Of a DNA stretch of 16,983 nucleotides, positions 12,168 through 16,983 are shown one piece after another. Positions within the stretch are counted from its first letter, which is position 1, and every line of letters begins with the position of its first letter. The position numbers and the translations under genes were made by a program. The notes under the pieces are model-generated. The model saw only the letters and a program-made list of their open reading frames with translations, was not told where the DNA came from and made no database searches. This stretch comes from Mageeibacillus sp. UBA5747 (GTDB lineage Bacteria; Bacillota; Clostridia; Saccharofermentanales; UBA5734), in contig DIFN01000080.1 in assembly GCA_002419145.1 (NCBI GenBank), positions 325 through 17,307 of the forward strand, given 5' to 3'.

Positions 12168-13082
12168 ATGAAGAAGCACACTCATTCAAAACCTAAGCAT
12201 TTAATGACGGACATTCTATTCTTATTACCGTCACTGATCGCCTTTGTGATGGTTATTGTCATTCCGTTTTTTATGGGCCTCTATTTTTCTTTTACAGATT
12301 GGAATGGTGCACTCCAAAAAGAAATTCACTTCATTGGATTGGACAATTTCAAGTCAATTGTAAAAGACATCAGATTCCTGCATTCATCATTGGTGACGGG
12401 AGTTTTCACGGTACTGAATGTGTTTGTCATCAATCTGGTCGCTTTAGGACTCTCCCTACTCGTGACCAGCGACCTCAAATTGAAAAATTTTTATCGCTCA
12501 GGATTTTTTACCCCGAACTTGATTGGAGGCATTGTTCTAGGTTATTTATGGCAGTTTATATTTAACTATTCAGTGACGGGAGCCGCTCATGTACTCGGTA
12601 TCAAGGCACTGTATTCTTCCATGTTAGGAGATGACAAAACTGCACTTCTGGCAATCGTCATCGTAACGACCTGGCAATATGCCGGTTACATCATGATGAT
12701 TTATGTCGCCGCTATCCAAAATGTTCCGGAGTCTCTCCTGGAAGCGGCTCAAATTGATGGCGCGGGATTCATTCAGCGGACAAAAGCGATCTTAATTCCC
12801 TTGGTTGCTCCAGCATTCACCGTTTCAACATTCCTCACCTTAGTAAATTCTTTCAAACAATTTGACGTGAACGTTTCACTGACCAACGGTGGACCATCCG
12901 GTATCTTCATGAATAAAATAATGCTGTCCACAGAGTTTTTGGCACTGAATATCTACAATACAGCTTTTGTGCAGAACAAAATGGGACAAGGTCAAGCGAA
13001 AGCAGTGCTGTTCTTCCTTGTATTGGTCATATTTTCATTGCTTCAGGTTTATTACAATAAAAAGAAGGAAGTGGAAATGTGA
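12168..13082 (+). CDS. CUT1 sugar ABC transporter permease (MalF/UgpA-like)
   Basis: A 304-residue inner-membrane permease of the carbohydrate-uptake CUT1 family. It has a basic N-terminus, a first helix near residues 14-37, F-S-F-T-D-W typical of MalF-like proteins, and six hydrophobic segments in all. The EAA loop that docks on the ATPase begins E-A-A at residue 192 and includes D-G-A-G and I-P-L. It forms a heterodimer with the next permease (family knowledge). Start: ATG 12168 with AGGAG 6 nt upstream; the frame is open 21 nt further 5' without a ribosome binding site. It follows the binding-protein gene after a 98-nt gap with a hairpin. Stop overlaps the next start (TGATG). AT-rich relative to the left part of the window. 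Confidence 0.93.
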   Translation: MKKHTHSKPKHLMTDILFLLPSLIAFVMVIVIPFFMGLYFSFTDWNGALQKEIHFIGLDNFKSIVKDIRFLHSSLVTGVFTVLNVFVINLVALGLSLLVTSDLKLKNFYRSGFFTPNLIGGIVLGYLWQFIFNYSVTGAAHVLGIKALYSSMLGDDKTALLAIVIVTTWQYAGYIMMIYVAAIQNVPESLLEAAQIDGAGFIQRTKAILIPLVAPAFTVSTFLTLVNSFKQFDVNVSLTNGGPSGIFMNKIMLSTEFLALNIYNTAFVQNKMGQGQAKAVLFFLVLVIFSLLQVYYNKKKEVEM

Positions 13083-13936
13083 TGAATAAAAAACATAGCC
13101 TGATTGTTCTTGAAATCCTGACAGCTTTGCTGTTTGTTATTTTCATGATCCCATTTGCCATGGTTGTAATCAACTCTGCTAAAACAGCTGCAGAAATCAT
13201 TGCATCACCGATAGGCTTGCCTAATAGCTGGATGCAGTTGTTTGTCAACATTAAAACCATCTTTACAAACGATACAGTCAATTACATCCATTCATTTGCC
13301 TCTTCTATTATCATCACAGCGGCATCGTTGCTTCTGATTGCCCTGACCTCAGCGATGGCTGCCTGGGTATTGGTCCGAAATAAATCAAAAGTATCAACGA
13401 TTATTTTCATGATATTCGTTGCCGCAATGGTTATCCCGTTTCAGGTCGTGATGTTCCCATTGCTGACATGGTTTAGAACTGTCAGCACTTTTAGCCATAT
13501 TCCTTTGCTGATGACTTATCAGGGAATCATTTTAGCCTACGTTGGTTTCGGTGCATCCCTTTCGATCTTCATGTTTCATGGTTTTATCAAAGGTATCCCG
13601 CTTGAACTGGAAGAAGCCGCAACGATTGATGGCTGCTCAAGACCGCAAATCTTTTTTCAGATCGTCCTGCCAATCTTAAAGCCCATATTTGTAACCGTCG
13701 TCATCCTCAATGGTATCTGGATCTGGAATGACTATTTGCTTCCGCTACTTGTCTTAGGATCTGGTGGAGAAATTCAGACACTGCCCTTAGCGGTTGCTAG
13801 CTTTGTTGGTTCATATGTCAAAAAATGGGATCTCATTCTGACCTCGGCTCTTATGGCCATGCTGCCGGCGATTGTTCTGTTCCTATTTGCGCAGAAGCAA
13901 ATTGTTCGAGGCATGGTTGAAGGCTCGATCAAATGA
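13082..13936 (+). CDS. CUT1 sugar ABC transporter permease (MalG/UgpE-like)
   Basis: A 284-residue inner-membrane permease, partner of the preceding protein. Features: first helix near residues 10-29, six hydrophobic segments, and an EAA loop beginning E-E-A-A at 177-180 followed by D-G-C-S and L-P-I. The C-terminal end, I-V-R-G-M-V-E-G-S-I-K, is the standard MalG-type tail. The ATG at 13082 overlaps the upstream TGA by one base (TGATG), indicating translational coupling; an in-frame GTG one codon earlier is a less likely start. No ATPase gene follows, so the complex must borrow a shared ATPase. Confidence 0.93.
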   Translation: MNKKHSLIVLEILTALLFVIFMIPFAMVVINSAKTAAEIIASPIGLPNSWMQLFVNIKTIFTNDTVNYIHSFASSIIITAASLLLIALTSAMAAWVLVRNKSKVSTIIFMIFVAAMVIPFQVVMFPLLTWFRTVSTFSHIPLLMTYQGIILAYVGFGASLSIFMFHGFIKGIPLELEEAATIDGCSRPQIFFQIVLPILKPIFVTVVILNGIWIWNDYLLPLLVLGSGGEIQTLPLAVASFVGSYVKKWDLILTSALMAMLPAIVLFLFAQKQIVRGMVEGSIK

Positions 13937-13949
13937 TTTCTAAACAGGA

Positions 13950-13961
13950 GTAAGCGCTAAA
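13950..13961. promoter_or_regulatory. Operator-like site upstream of the regulator gene (copy 3)
   Basis: GTAAGCGCTAAA matches the 12-bp operator core at 10 of 12 positions with a perfect right half. It lies 13 nt after the permease stop and directly before a weak promoter (TTGAAT 13965-13970, 16 nt, TAAGAT 13987-13992). It suggests autoregulation of the LacI-family gene. Confidence 0.45.
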
Positions 13962-14058
13962 CCTTTGAATTTATTTATGATAAAGTTAAGATAGTGCAGT
14001 TTATTTGAATACTGCCGCTCAAAATTTACAAAAATAATGATCACAGGGTATGCAAACA

Positions 14059-15081
14059 ATGGTTACGATGAAAGATGTGGCTGAACAAGCTGGAGTCAGT
14101 CTGATGACTGTTTCCAATGTCATTCACCGAAAAACGAAACGCGTCTCGAAAGAAACCACAGATCGGGTCATGAAAGTGGTCAATCAGCTCGGATATGTGC
14201 CCAATATGGAGGCTCGAAACCTTGCTCACAGCCGTTCAAGATTGATTTGTGTTACGTTTGTGCATTCTAGTCGTGACCCTGACCTGCAACTGGAAGATCC
14301 CTTTATCAGCGAATTGTTGGATGTTTTGGAAAGCGAAATTCAGCGATTGGGTCTTTTCCTACTGCTGCATATTGCCCAAGATATCGCTTCAATATTAAAT
14401 GTTGCTAAAACTTGGAACGTCGAAGGATCTATCATTCTATTCACAAGCCCTCCGGAAATTGAGCAGATTCTAAGCAGCATTGGCAAGCCAACGGTCTTTA
14501 TCGATTGCCATGGGCAAGAATCCCTTAACAACTATGTCAATGTTGGATTGGATGACTATGGTGGCGGCAAAATTGCCACAGAATATTTAATTAAACAAGG
14601 GCACCGGGAAATATTTTATGTCCATAACTACTCGACTCTTATTGGTGTCAGCCAAAAGCGATGTGAAGGATACCGCAAAGCATTAACTGATGCTGGAATA
14701 GCCGTGCTTGAAAAAAACATTGTCCCCTTACGAGTCAATCCTGATCGATCGATCAATCCGTTTCAGAGTTTGTTTGAACGAAGAAATGAAGTAACTGCGA
14801 TGTTTTTTGATGCGGATGCTAACGCAGTGGATGCAGTCAATTACTTTCAAGACCGCAACATCATGATCCCCAGAGACTTATCGATAATTGGTTTTGATGA
14901 CGCCAAAAGTTCCCGTATTGTTCGTCCGCAATTAACCACTGTGCGTCAGGATATCCGGTTAAAAGGAATACTTGCCATGCAACAGCTCGTGCAATTGATT
15001 GAATTTGGTCGTGTTGAGCAACCAATCATTTCGAATCCAGTTGAGCTTGTAATTCGCAATTCCGTGCGAAATATCAATTAA
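14059..15081 (+). CDS. LacI-family transcriptional regulator
   Basis: A 340-residue DNA-binding regulator. The N-terminus M-K-D-V-A-E-Q-A-G-V-S-x-x-T-V-S-N-V is the LacI helix-turn-helix, with probable base-reading residues L15, M16 and N20. The hinge L-G-Y-V-P-N-x-x-A-R-N-L is at residues 44-55. The rest is a periplasmic-binding-protein-like effector domain ending in the usual R-P-Q-L-T-T-V motif and a short C-terminal strand. Of three possible ATGs (14050, 14059, 14068), 14059 has the best distance (10 nt) from AGGG at 14045-14048. Likely a sugar-responsive repressor of the flanking transporter and glucosidase genes, through the three operator-like sites. It is 16 nt upstream of the glucosidase gene and co-transcribed with it. 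Confidence 0.93.
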   Translation: MVTMKDVAEQAGVSLMTVSNVIHRKTKRVSKETTDRVMKVVNQLGYVPNMEARNLAHSRSRLICVTFVHSSRDPDLQLEDPFISELLDVLESEIQRLGLFLLLHIAQDIASILNVAKTWNVEGSIILFTSPPEIEQILSSIGKPTVFIDCHGQESLNNYVNVGLDDYGGGKIATEYLIKQGHREIFYVHNYSTLIGVSQKRCEGYRKALTDAGIAVLEKNIVPLRVNPDRSINPFQSLFERRNEVTAMFFDADANAVDAVNYFQDRNIMIPRDLSIIGFDDAKSSRIVRPQLTTVRQDIRLKGILAMQQLVQLIEFGRVEQPIISNPVELVIRNSVRNIN

Positions 15082-15097
15082 CTTTACGAGGTATAGA

Positions 15098-16777
15098 ATG
15101 AAAAACTTTAATAAACGCTGGTGGCACCAGGCAGTGGTCTACCAAATTTATCCGCGCAGTTTCAACGATTCAAACGGTGATGGGATTGGCGATCTGCAAG
15201 GTATAATTGCAAAACTCGACTATCTCGCGCAGCTTGGAATCAACGTAATCTGGCTGAGCCCAGTCTACCCATCACCAAATGACGACAACGGCTACGATAT
15301 CTCTGATTATTGCGACATTCATCCCGACTACGGTACGATGGAGGACTTTGATGAACTGGTTCTGAAAGCCGATCAGCTCGGGATCAAAATTGTGATGGAC
15401 CTGGTTGTCAATCACACGAGTGATGAGCATCCTTGGTTTATCGAAGCAAAAAGTTCGATAGACAATCCCAAACGAGACTGGTATATTTGGCGCGACCCTC
15501 GACCAGACGGTACTGCGCCGAATAACTGGGCGTCCCATTTTGCCCGTTCTGCATGGGACTTAGAAGAAACAACCGGACAATACTACCTGCATTTGTTTAG
15601 CAAAAAGCAACCGGATCTTAATTGGGCTAATCCAGAAGTACGACAGGCCATTTATAACATGATGCACTTTTGGCTCAAAAAGGGAATTGGCGGTTTCCGA
15701 ATGGATGTCATCAACATGATCGGAAAACCTGCTGATCTGCCAGATGCCGCCATTTTAAGAAATGTTTATGGTTTTGAGCACTGGGCTAATAATTCTATAA
15801 CTCATCAATACTTGCGTGAAATGAACAAGCAAGTACTTTCTCAATACGATATTCTGACGGTCGGCGAAACACCGCTTGTGACGCCATATGAAGGAATCTT
15901 GTATTCACACCCTGATCGCCATGAATTGGGAATGATTTTTCAATTCGAGCATATGGATTTAGATAAAGATCCTGAAACTGGCGGCCCGCGCGATTTTAAG
16001 CTGAGTAAATTAAAAGAAATTCTTAATCGCTGGCAAACAGAAGTTTATGGTAATGGCTGGAACAGCAATTACTGGTCCAATCATGATCAGGCACGGGCAG
16101 TTTCTCGTTTTGGTGATGATGGCCAATTTCGTGTGCAAAGCGCCAAAATGCTGGGGACGACTTTGCACATGATGTTTGGTACACCATATATATTCCAAGG
16201 AGAGGAGCTTGGGCTAATCAATACAGTTCGTCAATCCATTGAAGAATATAACGATCTGTACGATCATCACAAATATGATATCCTGATCAATGAGCTGGGA
16301 CTGAGCAATGAAGAAGCGATGCGGGCAATCACGCCATTTTCTCGCGATAACGCCCGTGTACCGATGAGCTGGTCCTGTGCGGCCAATGGTGGCTTTACAA
16401 CCGGCAAGCCCTGGCTGGCTTGTACACCCGATACAGTAAGAATCAACGCGGAACAGGCTTTGCAAGATCCCAATTCTGTATACTTTCACTATCAAAAGCT
16501 GATCCGATTGCGTCGAAACAGCCCATACAGCTCAACGATTGTCTACGGTCAGACCATTATGATTTTGCCAGAGGATGAAGCTCTCTTTGCCTATATCAGA
16601 CAAGATGAATCGGCAGCACTACTGGTCGTATCAAATTTCACAGCGGAAACAATTGAACGCAGTCTGGATTACTCTATTCAATCGGTTGTGCTATCAAATT
16701 ACGATAACAGTCCAACCGAATTAAAGGTATTCATGCTCCGACCTTATGAATCCATCGTCTACGAGCTTGCGATATGA
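15098..16777 (+). CDS. GH13 alpha-glucosidase (oligo-1,6-glucosidase type)
   Basis: A 559-residue cytoplasmic glycoside hydrolase of family GH13 (GH13_31-like) that releases glucose from imported oligosaccharides. No signal peptide. The Ca-binding-type loop D-S-N-G-D-G-I-G-D is near residues 24-32; region I is D-L-V-V-N-H. Catalytic nucleophile D203 lies in GFRMDV, acid/base E257 in VGET, and transition-state Asp D330 in NHDQ. Length and catalytic spacing match Bacillus oligo-1,6-glucosidase. Val204 directly after the nucleophile is the residue associated with alpha-1,6 specificity in this family (Thr or Ala there favours alpha-1,4), so isomaltose/isomalto-oligosaccharides or panose are likely substrates. 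Ala replaces the usual Pro after NHDQ. Ribosome binding site GAGG lies 7 nt before the ATG; second gene after the regulator. Confidence 0.93.
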   Translation: MKNFNKRWWHQAVVYQIYPRSFNDSNGDGIGDLQGIIAKLDYLAQLGINVIWLSPVYPSPNDDNGYDISDYCDIHPDYGTMEDFDELVLKADQLGIKIVMDLVVNHTSDEHPWFIEAKSSIDNPKRDWYIWRDPRPDGTAPNNWASHFARSAWDLEETTGQYYLHLFSKKQPDLNWANPEVRQAIYNMMHFWLKKGIGGFRMDVINMIGKPADLPDAAILRNVYGFEHWANNSITHQYLREMNKQVLSQYDILTVGETPLVTPYEGILYSHPDRHELGMIFQFEHMDLDKDPETGGPRDFKLSKLKEILNRWQTEVYGNGWNSNYWSNHDQARAVSRFGDDGQFRVQSAKMLGTTLHMMFGTPYIFQGEELGLINTVRQSIEEYNDLYDHHKYDILINELGLSNEEAMRAITPFSRDNARVPMSWSCAANGGFTTGKPWLACTPDTVRINAEQALQDPNSVYFHYQKLIRLRRNSPYSSTIVYGQTIMILPEDEALFAYIRQDESAALLVVSNFTAETIERSLDYSIQSVVLSNYDNSPTELKVFMLRPYESIVYELAI

Positions 16778-16919
16778 AATAATTTGAGGTCTCGGACCGC
16801 ATATGATATTTAACAGCCACGCTAGCAATTACCAAGCACCCAAACTGCCCCCCGGATTTTTGATTAGACACAACAATCCGTGACATCTCAAATCAGTATC
16901 CGCTTGTCTTGAAAAAACT

Positions 16920-16958
16920 GAAAAAGCCCTACAACCACTGTGGCTGTTGGGCTTTTTC
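16920..16958 (+). terminator. Intrinsic terminator at the end of the sugar locus
   Basis: GAAAAAGCCC (16920-16929) pairs perfectly with GGGCTTTTTC (16949-16958). The inner CCA/TGG and ACA/TGT pairs extend the stem across one mismatch. T5 on the plus strand and A5 on the minus strand allow function in both directions. It lies about 140 nt after the glucosidase stop; the stretch 16778-16919 holds no recognisable gene. Confidence 0.88.
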
Positions 16959-16983
16959 ATGGAGCCTGTTGACGGATTTGAAC

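Noticed and set aside
16803..16883. Small plus-strand ORF of 26 codons after the glucosidase gene
   Set aside because: No ribosome binding site and no recognisable motif; too short to support.
1..16983. CRISPR array, tRNA, rRNA or replication origin
   Set aside because: No regularly spaced repeats, cloverleaf-like sequence, conserved rRNA stretch or DnaA-box cluster was seen on reading either strand.

Overview
The window looks like a chromosomal segment of an anaerobic, fermentative member of the Bacillota (Clostridia type). The reasons are an oxygen-sensitive [FeFe]-hydrogenase, a DUF3842 protein, a VanZ-like protein, a lipoprotein-based CUT1 sugar importer with a LacI regulator, and AGGAGG-type ribosome binding sites. 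No species can be named from the sequence alone. Two base compositions are present. About 1-10,300 is GC-rich (37 of 60 bases in the sample 1681-1740), while the sugar locus from about 10,560 to the end is much more AT-rich (22 of 60 in 12481-12540). A possible transposase remnant lies at the junction.

Left part. The window opens inside a very large gene for a single-chain [2Fe-2S]/GltD-type flavoprotein/[FeFe]-hydrogenase, a self-contained NAD(P)H-H2 enzyme. An AI-2E family (PerM-like) permease follows. Convergent to it is a minus-strand pair: a UPF0303/heme-degrading-domain-like protein and the manganese exporter MntP. Their UUCG-hairpin terminator lies inside the 3' end of the permease gene. 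Divergent from that pair is a large HerA/FtsK-like ATPase. Then, on the minus strand, come a VanZ-like protein, a doubtful 54-residue ORF and a shortened LysE-family exporter. Divergent from the VanZ-like gene is a DUF3842 protein. The VanZ-like promoter sits so close to its ATG that the mRNA may be leaderless, and a perfect 12-bp direct repeat lies at its -35 end.

Right part. A compact carbohydrate-uptake locus runs 10756-16777, all on the plus strand: lipoprotein solute-binding protein, two CUT1 permeases, LacI-family regulator, and a cytoplasmic GH13 alpha-glucosidase whose catalytic signature suggests alpha-1,6 (isomaltase-type) activity. No ATPase gene is present, so a shared MsmX/MsmK-like ATPase encoded elsewhere is inferred. 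Three related operator-like sequences (centre AGCG, best copy a 14-bp perfect palindrome) lie upstream of the transporter operon (two copies, 89 bp apart) and upstream of the regulator (one copy). This suggests one local regulon with autoregulation. A strong intrinsic terminator closes the locus.

No rRNA, tRNA, CRISPR array, intact insertion sequence or riboswitch was recognised.
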